The notes: generated from the letters alone by a model not told the origin. 64,000 nt of DNA from Eucalyptus grandis (GCF_016545825.1 NC_052622.1:47536770-47600769); one strand, 5' to 3'; positions 1-12,892 are shown, counted from the first letter of the stretch. Translations and numbers: made by a program.

Positions 1-743
1 ATAAGTACCTTGTTACATTCGTGGATAATTATTCCTGTGTAACGTGGTTATATTTAATAAAAGATCGAATTGAAGTTTTTTCCTATTTTCGTATGTTTTA
101 CTTCAAGATTCTCAATCAGTTTTATGTTTTTGTTAAATGTTTGGACTTTAATAATGCCAAAGAATATATGGCCATTTACTCTGGTTTTCAATCCATATTT
201 ATATCTCATGGAATTTTACATTAAACCTCTCATCCCCATACTCCCTAGTCGAATGAGGTGGTGAAACGAAAAATCGCCATCTCTTGGATGTTGCTCGTTG
301 TCTCCTTTTCCATGTGAAACTCCCCCCCCCAAAACATTCTCGGGCATGCTATTCTTATGGCATGCTATCTCATAAATTGCCTCCTATCCTCTGTACTTCA
401 TGGGGGCATACCTTACTCTACTCTCCATCCTAAAAGTTCACTTTTTCTTTGCCACTCTATGTGTTTGGTTGTGTTTGTTTTGTGCATTGTCTTGCTCCTG
501 GTCATGATAAGCTCAATCCACGGGCTGACAAATGTGTGTTTCTTGGGTACTCTCAAACTTAGAAAGGGTACGAGTATTATAGTCTGGTTAGTCGACAGTT
601 GTATGTCTTGGCAGATGCAACCTTTTTTGAGGATCAGTCATATTACTTCTCTATTGCCCAATCGGTGACTTCTTCTAAAGATACATTGTCCTTGGCCACA
701 GCTCCTTTACCACCGATCCCCTTGCCAGGTATACCTGGGAGGT
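1..743 (+). pseudogene. Copia pol remnant (integrase core to pol spacer)
   Basis: This is a degenerate piece of a Ty1/Copia polyprotein, entering from the left window edge. Across shifting frames one reads the integrase core: a V-D-N-Y-S-x-V-T-W-L-Y motif near 25-55, an H-G-I-L-H block near 205-225, then the region after the catalytic Glu (R-K-N-R-H-L-L-D-V-A-R-like near 260-300) and a late stretch resembling D-K-C-V-F-L-G-Y near 525-550. Several frameshifts and stops separate these blocks, so no functional integrase can be made. The sequence stops abruptly at 743, where a chromovirus LTR begins, so that LTR inserted into or recombined with the Copia gene. The Copia family is clear from motif order; the lineage within it is not resolved. 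Confidence 0.75.
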
Positions 744-2756
744 TGTGACATCCCGATTTTCAGGTTCTATTTTCAATTGAATAAGTTGGGCTTTTCATTG
801 ACGCACCTATAGTTCTTTCTCTGAGTTGGCCACTCACGAGATAACTAGCATATCAAGTGAAGTTGTTAAGGAATATAAACCTAATAGACTTGAGAATTCG
901 ACTAGGAATCGACTGCTCGACCGTGCTAGTCCGCAAGGGTCACTACGGCATAGTTAAAAATCAATTAGAGACCAGATATAGGTTGATTTGACAGAGCCAT
1001 GTGATTAAGTGTGGGTGATTCCACCTAATTGCAAAATTCTCGTCGATCGACACTAGATAGTTTTTTCTGTCATTTTGGTACCCTATGTCCGTATTTGAAA
1101 TCTCGAGATTTTCACGACAACCGAGTCACCAATGTGTCTAATATGTACAATATGGTTCGAAAATAATCGACAACGGGTCAATTTCACTAAAAATTCCTAA
1201 AAGCTACCCGGTAGGTTAGGTCACACTAAAATCGCATCAGATTGAAATTAACCACGACTTATTTTAGGAATGTCGACTCATCTTTTGAAGAATTTTCGGA
1301 GAGTCCAGAATTTATATGGAAAATCAATTCGGACAATTCGAAAAAGAAATGAAATTCGGAGGGGCCAAATTGAGTGAATTTTTGGTCTCCAAAGTGAGCT
1401 ATTTAGTGAAGGGAAATTGTGGAAATTGTGTAGGCTTCCTCCTAAGCAAAATTGGACATCAAATTGGAGAGATTTGTTAATAAATTGAATTTTGGATAAA
1501 TTGGAAAATGAAAGTAAATTCGGATGGAAGAGAGAGTGGCCAATTTTGCTACCCAAAGTGGATTATTTGTGGGTTTAACAAGCGAGAAAGTCATAGGGGA
1601 CCAAGCATTGATGGGTGGATAAGTTTGTTTGACTTTCTACCCCCCATTCGCGGCTTTTCACGCACACCTCCGCTAATCCTCCTTCTTCGTGCGCGCCCTC
1701 CTACTTCACCGAATCCTCCTGCTTCTGTTTTCTCTTTTATTTTCCTTTCATGTTTATTCCGTCTACCCCCACCAGCAAACAAACCCTCCTCCCTCACGTC
1801 TCTTCCCATCATCATCAACCATCATCCAACGCCACCAGCATACCCCCTCAGCCCACCATCCCATTTCCTCACGCCATCCTTCCACCGCCTAACGTAACCG
1901 CCACCTCCAACTCCTCCCTTGTTGCTACATCACCGCCCACTGCCACAGCCATCAAACCACCCACATCCAGCTTCATCTTCACATTGCAGCTCTAGCAACC
2001 ACCAGCGGAACCACTAGAGCCCAACAGTTGTTCGTTCTAGCCTCGCTCAGCCCGCGACCAGCCTCAATCAAAATCGAGTCCAGCCCCTTGGCTATGACTT
2101 GAGGGGCCATTTTCAGCTTCGGTTTGTCCTCCATTGGCGCCGCCGTAAGCTTAAGTTTCGGCTGCCATCATGCCACCGCTGCCGTGGACTCACCGGATCG
2201 CTAAATCGGTGAGTTTACTTGCTAACTCTGCTTAGGGAGTTAATGACGTTTAAGGGGTGATTAGTTTAGGCTAAGTATGGTTTAAGTGGTTAGTGATAAT
2301 GGATTAACGATTTAATTATTTGTTTATGCATGTTAGGTGAATAGAACGGCTTAATTAGGGACTAGATAGATTGTGCTATTTATCTAGATTGGTTCAGAAA
2401 TTTTCTGGGCCTGTTTTGTTGTTTAATTAAGCATTTTCGGCCTAGGTTTCTATTTTTGGTAATTAATTGCATTTATTTAATTATTTTTTGGTATTTATTT
2501 AATTATTTATTATTTTTCGAAAATTATACTTGAGATAGTCGGTGACCGGAATTTCGTGCTGCTTGCAATGGTGTGCTTGGTTTATTTAATTGAATGTTAT
2601 TTTGTGCAAATTGAGTGATGATTGTAATTTCGGGTATTTATCCCAAAATTGTGTAATTTTGGTATTTAATTAGAAAATACCAGGGCGTTGGTTTTTAACG
2701 CCAAAAACGTTTTTAAGCACTATAATAAATAGTGGGATTTAAAATATATATATATA

Positions 2757-2792
<36 letters not shown>

Positions 2793-3000
2793 TTTGGCTC
2801 AGACTGACCGTGTATCCACACACAACTATTTTTACCAGGCATATTTAACACGATGATATTAGGCCAAGTTCATTATTTTAATTGAGGAATCGGCGTGCAA
2901 AGCACAAGGTCCTTGGCCAAGATTGATTTATTGTGTATCAGCTTGTGTGAGCATTATTGTATGTTAGCTTGTGAGAGCAATATACTATATCAGCATATGT
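744..3000 (+). mobile_element. Chromovirus LTR fragment (5' part, truncated)
   Basis: The fragment starts with TGTGACATCC and continues with the same block order as the other chromovirus LTRs in this window: the conserved first 500 bp (CGACGCACCTATAG-like segment, CTCGACCGTGCTA segment), a pyrimidine/GC-rich block at about 1620-2200, a GTGAGT donor-like site at 2209, an AT-rich stretch and the conserved CACACA block near 2806-2830. It is closest to the LTRs of the element at 49930-60046. Similarity fades after about 3000, before the microexon module and the LTR 3' end, so it is truncated; the right boundary is approximate. A (TA)n tract interrupts it at 2743-2789. Confidence 0.7.
2743..2789. 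repeat. (TA)n microsatellite
   Basis: A run of alternating T and A interrupted once by AAAAA. It lies inside the truncated chromovirus LTR and is absent from the same place in the other LTR copies, so it expanded locally. Confidence 0.9.
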
Positions 3001-3660
3001 GAGCTTGATATTATTACTGACCACTATAAAGCGATTTGATAGTCATTGCCTTTGTTTTTTTGATATCCAGGATCCGCCAGAGGCCCCTTTCGCTTACGCT
3101 ATTCGTAGTCATTGCCTTTGTTTATGGCATATAATGCAAAAAATGCCACAAAAATTAGGGGTCATCTTCAATATAATGGTATAAAGTTAGCAATAGAAGA
3201 TCAATTTACAACTCATTATATGTAAGTGACTTTGAGATTGCTTGGAAGGCGAGTTGATTCATTCACATGGATTCCATGATAGTGATTGACTTCAAATATT
3301 GTATGAGGAATAGGAAAAATGGGTGCCAATATATTCGAAAAATACCTTCCTCGTGGGCATGTCAACTAATCAAAGGAGTGAGTGTGAATGCTTTTTTTGA
3401 TGGATATGTACATAGACAAACATGTTAGAGTGACTTTATGTCTAAATATGACCTTGCACTCAAAGATAACTATAAAAAAGAAGCTTGTGCTGATTTTGAT
3501 TCTAAACAATCCGAACCTTTGTTGAAAATCGGGTGTTATTATGAGAAGTGACTCTCTATATGTACCCACAGTATCTTTAGAAAGTTTTAAGATGAAGTAA
3601 AAACAATGTTATAGTGCTTTAACTTAACTTAGGTGCATAGAGATGGAGTCGCATTAACTT
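3001..3660. other. Unassigned AT-rich sequence
   Basis: No coding region, LTR edge or RNA gene is recognisable. The only structure seen is a short direct repeat of TAGTCATTGCCTTTGTTT, at about 3041 and 3107, which may mark a small local duplication. Confidence 0.5.
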
Positions 3661-4293
3661 TCAGAGGAAAGAAGTACACCCAAAGTGCCAAAACTTGATA
3701 GGAAGCCAAAAATTCGAAAAGGTATGTTTAAATGCAATTTTTATTATTATAAATAAGACACTTGATTGCCAACTCTAACGAGCTTGCTAGAAATTGGACG
3801 TGCTTGCCAAAAATCTGATATGGCGTTACGTTATTGATAAAACCGGTCTACGTGGCTCGTCGACATGTCCACTTGGCAATCATTGTTTAAAATGGCATTG
3901 TCCTCCATGTTCACTTAAGTGCTAGTCGTGGTTAAAGAAGGATTATTTAAGTGTCAAGTTATGATGTAAGTAATTACTTAAGTGTCAATTGTAGTTAGAA
4001 GTGAACACTTACGTGCCAAGTTTTGTAGAAAGTGATAACTTAAATGCTAAAAATGAAGTCATTTAGCATACTCTTGGTGTTTACGTAGATAATTTTTTTT
4101 TAAACGAATTGCCATATCAGTTAAAAATCTTGTCGGAAAAAGCCATGTAAGCTATTTGGTTGGAAATTCTCGCTATTGGCACTTAAGTGTTCATTTTTTC
4201 TCCAAATATAACACTTTAGCATACATTTTGAAAGTTTTGGCACTAATTTGCTCACTTGTGCCAAGTTTTGACATTTATGATATATTTCTCTGA
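3661..4293. mobile_element. Foldback/MITE-like element with internal subrepeats
   Basis: The left end (TCAGAGGAAA, then AAGTGCCAAAACTTG) is an imperfect inverted copy of the right end (GTGCCAAGTTTTGACA, then TTTCTCTGA). Between them, short units of the type CTTAAGTG(C/T)CAA recur in both orientations, for example near 3915, 3950, 3980, 4010 and 4180. That is the layout of non-autonomous foldback or Mutator-like MITEs in plants. A short direct repeat, ACTTT, flanks the ends, but a full 9-bp duplication is not clear. There is no coding capacity. The superfamily is uncertain. Confidence 0.5.
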
Positions 4294-6698
4294 CTTTTAG
4301 AGTAAAACAGCATCAAAGTGATCATGATAATAGTAATTCCTGAAATTGTCGAATTTGAAATTTTGTATTGTAGCATGAGAACTAAGTTCATTGTATTTAT
4401 GGAATGTTTGCTTTTAAGGGCTATCTTTATAGATCTTCGTCACATTGGAGTAAATGAGATACCTATTAATACTTGATTTTCAACCGATGTGTCCTCAAAG
4501 GTGAAATTTAAGATTAAGATTTCCAATTGCGACGGAACCCTTTTTTAAGCAAAAATGTTGTTTTCCATTTCTTTCTTATTGGTCCTTTATTTGTAATTAA
4601 TTTCCTAGCCATTTCATAAAAAGTCAAAAAGTCAAAAGTTAACTTTTGACTTTTTTTTTTGTTAATCCTTTGACCAAAAAGTCAAAGTTGGAAATCTTTG
4701 GCCATAATTTTTTGTACAAAAAGTTAGGCTTTTTGTACAAAAAGTTCCCAAATAATCCTAATTTCACTTTGGCCATAATTAAAAAAAAATGAAAATTTGT
4801 CCCTATTAATCAATATTTTAGTAATTAATCATTAAAATTTTAACTTTTGGTCAATCTTTAACCAAAAAAATAAAAAAAAATGTGAAAATCTGGAAAACAT
4901 CTTATTTTAGCTTCAATTTGACTTTGGCAACAAAAATTTCTCAAAAATCGATTAGGAATCTATTTTTCCGATTTTTTTTTTCGGATTTAGGTTCAAAATC
5001 AATAAAAAATAAAAATACTTTCTTTCTAGTTATATTTTAGCTTAATTTCATTTATGACATTTGATCTAGAGGTCATTTCATGATTAATCATTGAACCAAT
5101 TTTAGATTTTGGCATGACGGGATGAGAATTTACATTTTTAGACCTAATTAAGATTCTTGAAGAGTTCTTCAAAGTTCGAAAGATTTCACTCTTAATGACT
5201 TCCTTTTCTTAATGATAATCTAAGTCCGGAATTGATTTTGTCAATTTTAGTTGGGAACATTCCGATTTGATGGATTTAGCTTAATTGAACTGAAAAGTCA
5301 AGCTAATGTGTTTCAATTGATGCAATTCAAGTTAACCCATTCAAGATTAAGGTTCAATTTAATAAATTGAGGTTCAATTTGATAGTTGAACATAAATTTC
5401 ATTTTAGTGTGTTCGTTTCATCATGTTAATGTCAATTTGAATGTGTTAGGCCATCATATGTTCAATTGATATTTCATTATATCAATTGAATTCGATTGCG
5501 ATCAATTTGGCAATTGAGGATGGGAATTGCGGAAATTACATCAATTGGTTAGAAAATCTGAATATGCATGCCCATTAAATCTGAGTGCAACTAATATCAT
5601 TCATGAGATAGTTGGACCAATTGAAATCAAGCGAGATGTTGCTAAAAGGTTTGATCGAATAGGACAAGTATTCTTTACAATCTAATAGCATGCATTCCTT
5701 GCCAAAGATTGACCAAATCAGTCAAAACTAGTTCAAATTGGTCCGATCGGCCTTCGGTGGGAAATGACCATTTTTCAACAAGGTTTCGATGGCTGGTGAC
5801 CACCACGAGGTGGCCAACCTCTTGGCCAACCACCCCAACCCCTTTTTGGATGAAATTACAAAAACACATCAAATGAAATTTATAAAACTGCCATAAAGTT
5901 AGGAAATTACTAAAACACCCTTGATTCATCACTAATCCAAAAATTAATCTTGGCCATTTAGGTTTTCATCTTAGCCTCCAATATGACATGTGCTTAATTT
6001 CCTCCAATCACAAGAAAGCTTAACAATTAAGGACTTTTGATCTTATCTTGGGAGATTAAACCCTAGCTCTTGAGGGCTAGGATCTCATCTTGGTTTGGGG
6101 GAAGGGGGATACATATGCATTATCCCTCCAAAAATTCAAGGTGGAGCTCATTTAAGAAGACAACTTTCTCTCGGTACAACTCTCTCTCCCTCTCTCTCGA
6201 TCGGCCTACTCCCCTTTTTGCACCCACAAGTCACCACATCTTCGATCTACCTCACGACTGCCCCTCATTGATTGATCACAACACTGGCTGCTGCTTCCTT
6301 CGGTCAAAAGCTGTTAATTGACGACCAAACCTCCTTGGGCATCCTTACATGCTCCATGCCAAAAGGCTCATAAGGAGCAACAGGCAATTCCAATTGCCAA
6401 TCTGGCAATCCCGTAGGGTCCTGCGCCCCTCCTAGCCTTGCGATGCCACTCATTGACTGGTCCTTGACCTTATGGTGGCTGAGGCTCATCCGGATCCTTG
6501 TCGAAGCTCACAATTTCTTCCTATCTTCTACTCTAGTTCATTTTTGAGCTTATTCAAGTTGATTCTCACCTTGATCTTTTGTGTACTTGTTTCAGTTCAT
6601 TTGAGCATCCTTCAGTCACGAATCCAATGAAGCGAGATCACCTTAAGTGATTGGGGCTAGGATTCACTCTTAGATGACTATCAATGTTTAGAAATAAT

Positions 6699-7754
6699 TG
6701 TTAGAGAAAACTCCTTAATTGTTTTGAAGCTGACAAAACATTTCCAAAAAGTCTAGTTTGAAGACTTGTAGGCTCAAGTGCTACGCGTCTTCAAACTTTT
6801 CATCAAAGTCTCGAAGACCATTAGACTTTAATCTCAAAGTCTGCCCTCACTGACAGTTTTCTAGACGAAGAATGAAAACTTCTCTAGATGAAGGATTATC
6901 TTCAAGGTTTCAATTCATATGGTTTTTGGAAGACCTTATGGCTGGATTTAGCATATAGATGATTGATTATTCTTATTGGAATCTACTCCAATTTGAAAAT
7001 CTTTTGAAAGGTGAAGTATACTTGGTAGGTTCTGCTTATGGAAACTAAGATCCTGATTGTATGGGCGAGCATGATTGATGGGCTCTCATCACATTCCTAA
7101 AACAAACTTGAGATCTCCTTGATTGATTCTGTCCAACAGGTAGATTGGAGGAATTCATTTGGAAAGTGCCAACGGTCGTGAAGGCATGAATGAGTATTTA
7201 AGGCAGACTCTCTAGTTGTTCGAGTGTGTTCGTAAAAGAAAAATTTCAAAGTCTAAAGCTTCCCTATTCTTTGCCATTTCATCTGTCGATCTTAACTTGT
7301 ACTCAAAAAGAGAGCAAACACTTGTGAGACCTTGGAAGAGTGTAGTAGAGTTTCTTTAAAAGGCCTTATCAGAGCGCCAAATCATTCCGTGCCCAGGTCT
7401 TCTCTGAATACTTGAATGTGTTATGCCATTTCTATGAAATTAATGTCTTGTCCTTTGAAAATCCTCAAAACAATAAAGTTAAAGCTAACACTTCAAGCTT
7501 CTTTTCTACTTTGATTTCATTAGATCTTGAACTTGTTTTTATCCTTAGGGTCTGATTAGGACCCCTGATCAATACGTGCCATGACCTTGAAGTTGGACTT
7601 CTTGGGACCAATTTGTTTCATTATTTTAGTGAAGTTAAGTCATTCTTTGCAAAACCTTAAAACACAAAATTTGTTCGTTGATCTTTCAATTGAAAGCATG
7701 CAAAGTTTTAGGATCTAACTTTTGATTTGACAACCCTAACGACCTATCTTTTGA
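6699..7754 (+). mobile_element. Copia (SIRE-like) solo LTR
   Basis: It begins TGTTAGAGAAAACTCC, the kind of start seen in SIRE/Maximus Copia LTRs, and is about 1.06 kb long, as expected for that lineage. ATAAT is present immediately before the start (6694-6698) and immediately after the proposed end (7755-7759), consistent with a 5-bp target duplication. The end reads TTTTGA instead of the canonical CA. No primer site, gag or pol adjoins it, so it is best read as a solo LTR inside the possible Tat-type LTR. Confidence 0.5.
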
Positions 7755-8682
7755 ATAATGTCTGCTCTGTTTTCCATTCAATTCAGTTCTGTCCACTGAA
7801 TAGAAATCAATTTTTTGACATCAATCCATAGCTCCTTTGTGAAAACTCAAAACTCAAAACTTGTTTGGTACACTTTGCTTTAGTTGCATAAATTTTTTCA
7901 TAATTGTTTGACCTTTACTGCTATTTTGTCATTAACTTTTCATGTTCAGACCCGAACAGGGTCAGGTCATGAACGCTTTGGGGAAAAACACCTATTTCGG
8001 GTCAATTGGTTCAAAAGAAGGGTGAGGGATCTTCTTAACACTTGTTGTATTCTTCATAATTTTTCTAATGACACGTGAATGATGCTGATTGATGATCATT
8101 TTCTTGGCCATATGTTTTGACAAATGTAAATGACACGAATTGTCAAATAATGAATAGGTGACCCTTTTAGGTTCGCTTTCTTTGGTCGCTTGATTGAGAA
8201 ATAAGGCTTTTTAGCCTAATTGCATGCTCTTTTTGTTTTCTTCATGTATCCGCATGTTGTTTGCTAGATTTATCTTCTAGGTGCGATGCATGATTGTGGG
8301 TTTTATTTGGGATACACATAGATCCAAATTTAGAGCCAAATGGGATTGACCTTTGCTTGTGAACACGGGGATGGCCAATCATCAATGGTCCCAAATTATT
8401 CGATTAGAGAATTTAGGATAGGTCGACATGTGCAAATCAAAGGCCGGTCCCGAGGCTCATGTTACATATCTAGGGTTTGCCTTGAGTTGCTCGAACTTGC
8501 TTGTACTTGCTTGATTGCATGGCATAAATTAGTTGCCTAGTTTAGAACTACTCCCTTAAGGTGATCTATGGGGAAGGAAGCCGAAATACTTGAAGATGGT
8601 GGAATGACCAATGTCCTATCCAGTCTTAATTCTTTGTACCATTTGATTTTGACATATGTCTAAGGTTTTCCCTTTTGTATTG

Positions 8683-8690
8683 TATAAATA
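8683..8690 (+). promoter_or_regulatory. TATA box of the possible Tat-type LTR
   Basis: TATAAATA lies about 640 bp before the LTR-like end at 9332, a plausible spacing for an R-U5 boundary. No other promoter element is evident. Confidence 0.35.
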
Positions 8691-11049
8691 CCCGATAAGT
8701 TGCGGGTTTATTTTTCATGCACTTTAGATAATGCTTTATTTGCTTTCTTGGATGTTTACTTTCCTACAATGCACTTTCCAATTAATTGAGTGCTTTTCCT
8801 TTTACTTTGATAGTTAGCTTCGAATAACTCGAATGAACCATTTAGCTTAGAATAACTTGAATAAACCATCCTTACATGCTCACCTTTTGATAAATTTGCA
8901 ACAAAAAATGTAAAAAGAATGCATGACTACCTTAGGTAACAGCCAAACTCATTAGGTACCAAAAGAGCATTAATAGAAATCTTTTGCGTAACGGACATCC
9001 TCAAATCCATGAATATATTGTTTCGTGGAAATTAAGGGAGGTCTCCTAACCCTTGATTGGGTAACTAGCTGGCCTCCCTAAAAGAGGCTAGTGGTGACTC
9101 CTAGATCTATATTTAGGTTGCTTAAAGAACCTTAAAATGAACACCTATCGTGCGAGGTATGTATTTAGGAGAACTCACATTCATAATTAGTGGATTGATT
9201 GTGGCTCACCAACTAGATGATGCTTCTCAAGCCGTCGTTTATGGGAATGCCTACTTGGACTATTTTACGAGCAAATACCCCTATATCTACTCCCTGGAGG
9301 GCCCTTCCTGCCTCAAGGGGTAGGTTGTGACAATACCAAGTAAATGCATATTGTCTCGATGAAGAGAGGATTTCAAATGTTCGTACCTTACGAACTCCAT
9401 ATCTAATGGTGTCAATTTTGACGATCCAAAAGAATGGGCATGATCGTTTGCTTAATTATGCTATTCGGATCACACGAGAAGGTTCAAAATGTAGAGTTTA
9501 AAATTTGGTTTGCAAGTATTGGAAGAAGCAAAATAGAGGATTTAGATTGTAAACCTCAATCGGGCTATAGAGCACCCAATTAATTTATGTGAAAATGATA
9601 CTCAATGTGACTTCCCAGATTTTCAGTCCTGTTTTCTATTGAATAAATTGGGCATTTCATCGACGCGCCTATAGGGCTATTCTCAGAGCTGATCACTCTT
9701 GAGATAACTAGACTAACTAGGGAAGCCATTAAGGAATAACTAGACTATCTAAGGAAGCCATTAAGGAATTTTAATGCAACAGACTTGAGAATTCGACTAG
9801 GAATCGGCTTCTCGACCGTGCTCATCTTTAGAGGCCATTACGGCACAGTTAAAAATCGATTTGAGATCAGAGATATGACGGTTCGATTGAGATGTGTAGC
9901 TAATCGTGGGTGACACCACTAAATTGGAAAATTCTCATTGACTGGCACTAGATTGATTTCTCTATCGTTTTGGTACTTTGTGTCCGTAATTGAAACCTCG
10001 AGATTTTCACGATAATCGAAAGTCGCCAATATGTCGAATGGGTTCATTGTGGCTTGAAGAAAATCGACCACGGGTCATTTGCACTAAAAATTTCTGAAAA
10101 CTACCCCGTAGCCTATGTGACATCTTGAATTTTTCAACATGTTTTCTACTGAATTAATCGGGCATTTCATTGATGCGTTTATAGGGCTATTCTCAGAGCC
10201 GATCACTCTCGAAGTAACTAGACTGTCAGGGTAAGCCATTAAGAAATTTTAAGGCAATACACTTGAGAATTCGATCAGGAATCGGCTTGTCGACTGTGCT
10301 TATCTTTAGAAGCCATTACGGCATAGTTAAAAATTGATTTGAGATTAGAGATAGGTTTGTTAGAATGAGATGTGTGGCCGATCGTGGGTGACTCCATTAA
10401 ATTGGAAAATTCTCGTCGATTGATACTAACCTGATTTTACTGTCATTTTGGTACCCTGTGTCCGTAATTGAATCATCGAGATTCTCACGACAACCAAAAG
10501 TCGCCATTGAGTCGAATGGGTTCATAGTGGTTCAAAGAAAATTGACCATGGGTCATTTGCCCTTAAAAAGTTCTGAAAACTACCCGGTAGTCTAGGTCAC
10601 GCTAAAAACGTGCCAAGTGGAAATTAACTGCCAATTTGAGTCCAATTTCAGAAATTGAAGATTCTGGCATGTCACAATAAATTCTAGGTCCTGCAACTCA
10701 GTCTCAGAAGATTTTTCTGACAACCGACACATTTTGGGAAAAAGTCGTCACTGGGCCATTTTTGTGCAATTGAAGCTGAGAATTAATTCTGATTTCAAAT
10801 TTGGGAAGCATTGGGGATTCTTGGATGAGGAAAATTATCAATTTGATAAATGGGACATCAATTGATTTTATGAGAGCCGATTGAGAGAGAATCAAGCTGG
10901 AATTAATTCCAATTGAAGCCTTATTCTTCAAAATTCGTAATCCCCCATACCCTAGTCAATTTTGGACCATTAGAAAGGTTATTTGGGGTGTTGGTGTGGC
11001 CAAAGGAAGGCCAAGGGATAATACATGGCATAGGTTGAAACTTGGGGAG

Positions 11050-11614
11050 CAAGGGTAGAAAAAATGGACAAAGTGGAGCCCCAATCTCACTCATCTCTAT
11101 CTCTTCTCCCTCTCACCCCCTTGGCTGGCGATCACTCTCTCTCTCCCCTCATTTTCGCACACCACCAGCACAGCAAGCAGAAGAGCAGCTCACCGTCGCT
11201 GCCAGCCGCTTGGATCGCCGCCGTCTCACGCACGCCGCCCGTGCGCTCCCGCCTGGCCGCACCATGCCGCTCGCCACCCCCCTCTTGGCCACCTTCCTCT
11301 CACGTCCAGCTGCTGTCCTTGGTCTGTGGAAGCCTTTCCGGGCTGGTTTTGGTTGTTTCTTCGCCGATAAAGTTCCGTCAAGGTCCGGTTTGGTTTAATC
11401 TTTCATTCTTGTGCAAGTCTCGCCTAAACCAAGTGGTTTCCTTCAATTTTTCAGCCAAGAACATAAGGTTTCGGTGTGGGTTTCCAGCTAAGTTCTAGGC
11501 CCATTTTGGAGGTGTTCTGGGCCTCGGTTTCTAGGTTCATTTCTAGGTCCGCTTTGGAGTTAATTGTTCCTCGTGCCGTTCCCGTCGGATTGATCCGACT
11601 TGCGCGTTATTCCG
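11050..11614 (+). promoter_or_regulatory. Pyrimidine/GC-rich block ending in a donor-like site (candidate exon 1 of S1)
   Basis: CT-rich sequence (CTCTCTCTCCCCTC near 11140) passes into a GC-rich tract and ends at CCG/GTGAGT (GT at 11615-11616). The last bases, with GATCCGACTTGCGCGTTAT, are conserved in E1. The same block sits at the same place in the LTR fragment at 744 (donor 2209), E1 (14748 and 22772), E2 (51648) and the minus-strand solo LTR (29670). Pyrimidine patches are common in TATA-less plant promoters, so this could be a start region plus first exon; that is inference. Overlapping ORFs in both strands differ between copies and are probably not coding. Confidence 0.4.
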
Positions 11615-12196
11615 GTGAGTAACCTCACTAATCCTTGCTTAGTAGACTAATTATGCTTAAGGGTTGTTTAGTATTAATTAAATAGGATTAGGTGGTTAGA
11701 TTAGAATGGATTAGTGATTATTAGTTAATTGCATTGCATATTAGCTAGGTGGTTAGTGTAATTAGCTCGAGGATAGCTTATACTATTTATTGAATGCATC
11801 TCGGGATTTTTCTCGACCCTTCTTGGGCTTCAATTAGGCATTACGAGCATAAATTGGATTTTTAGTATTTATTTATTAATTTTCGAAATTAATTAATTAT
11901 TTATTTATTTTTCGAAAATTAGGCAGGGATAGCCGACGATTGAAGTTTCGTGCTGATTGTCGTGGTGCAATCCGTTTATTTATTTGAGCTCTACGTTGCA
12001 TGGAATTGAATTAATTGTGATATATGAGGAATTATTCTTAAATTGATTGAAATTGAGTGAAATTGAATGATGGATTGGTAGATGGCTGAGTACGGTTATT
12101 TAGCATTAATAATGCTTTGATGAGTTGTAAAGTGGAGAGAATTATGAGAGTGAATTGGAAATACTCTTGGCTGAGACTGATCAGGTACGAGGTATA

Positions 12197-12552
12197 GACA
12201 TACGTGGTTCGGTGATAAGGAAATCATTGGTGAAAACGACGCCTTAAAGAACGCACGAGTGCTATCTATTACATGCATCCATACAGACATACGTGATTCA
12301 GTGATAAGGAAATCATTGGTGAAAATGGCGCTTTAAAGAATGCATGAGTGTTGTCTATTACCTGCATCCGTATAGACATACGTGGTTCGGTGATAAGGAA
12401 ATCACTGGTGAAAACGGCGCCTTAAAGAACACACGAGTGCTGTCTATTGCATGCATCATAATGGACATACGCGGTTCGATGATTAATGATATCACTAGTG
12501 AAAACAGTGCCTTAAAGAACGCATGAGTGCTGTCCATTGCATACATAACATT
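12197..12552 (+). repeat. 89-bp tandem repeat, four copies, in S1
   Basis: Units start at 12197, 12286, 12375 and 12464 with GACATACG(T/C)G and contain GGTGAAAAC-GCGCCTTAAAGAA-like cores. The last unit is the most diverged. The array lies between the AT-rich part of the LTR and the microexon. Other LTR subfamilies carry different repeats in this position, for example 76-79-bp units at 28312-28690. Confidence 0.85.
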
Positions 12553-12731
12553 GGCGAAAAAAACACCCGAGAGAGTACGTGTGATGTGGTGATTGGAAAT
12601 GACCTAGAAATGATCCAACTGACATGTAATTGACTAGGTCGATTGATCAATAATTTGATCCATTTATCGTGAATTGATTGATTGTTTGATGTAATATATA
12701 TGAAGCATCTGTATATAACCCTGAATTGCAG

Positions 12732-12749
12732 GTTGGAACTGATGCCAAG
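12732..12749 (+). other. Candidate 18-nt microexon in S1
   Basis: TTGCAG ends at 12731 and GTAAGT begins at 12750, leaving GTTGGAACTGATGCCAAG between them. The equivalent module in E1 is GATGAAATTAAGGCTAAG (15780-15797) and GATGGAACTGAGGCCAAG (23750-23767), and in E2 GAGGGAATTGAGGCGAG (52780-52796). The next acceptor-like site, TTTGAG, ends at 12884, 8 nt before the ATG at 12893. Preservation of both splice signals across diverged copies is the reason to list it; splicing is not proven. Confidence 0.45.
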
Positions 12750-12892
12750 GTAAGTCTTCTGACTCGTGTTGTGCTTAGGCAATCATGTGGTGTATTGGTT
12801 TCCTAATCGAGTCTTAGGAGGTAGAGCTTGCTGAGACGTAGTCTTAATGGTTATTGTATAACCATTTGAGAATAACCATTTGAGGCCCCTAG

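Larger units (their letters stand above)
4464..9332 (+). mobile_element. Possible long Tat/Ogre-type LTR (degenerate)
   Basis: This is a gene-free region with features I associate with very long LTRs of the Tat/Ogre branch of Ty3/Gypsy. It has AT-rich sequence rich in GTCAAAA/TTGACTTTT (4620-4880), a pyrimidine-rich leader (about 6170-6260), a TATA box at 8683-8690, a TAGTGG(T)GACTCC segment near 9089, and an LTR-like end GGTTGTGACA at 9323-9332. ATACC occurs on both sides (4459-4463 and 9333-9337) and could be a 5-bp duplication. However, the proposed start reads TATT rather than TGTT, and a 5-mer match can be chance. Short ORFs inside (for example 7884-8078) show no recognisable domain. Confidence 0.3.

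Noticed and set aside
7884..8078. 64-codon plus-strand ORF
   Set aside because: No homology recognised and no matching frame. It sits inside a probable LTR in AT-rich DNA, where an ORF of this size is expected by chance.
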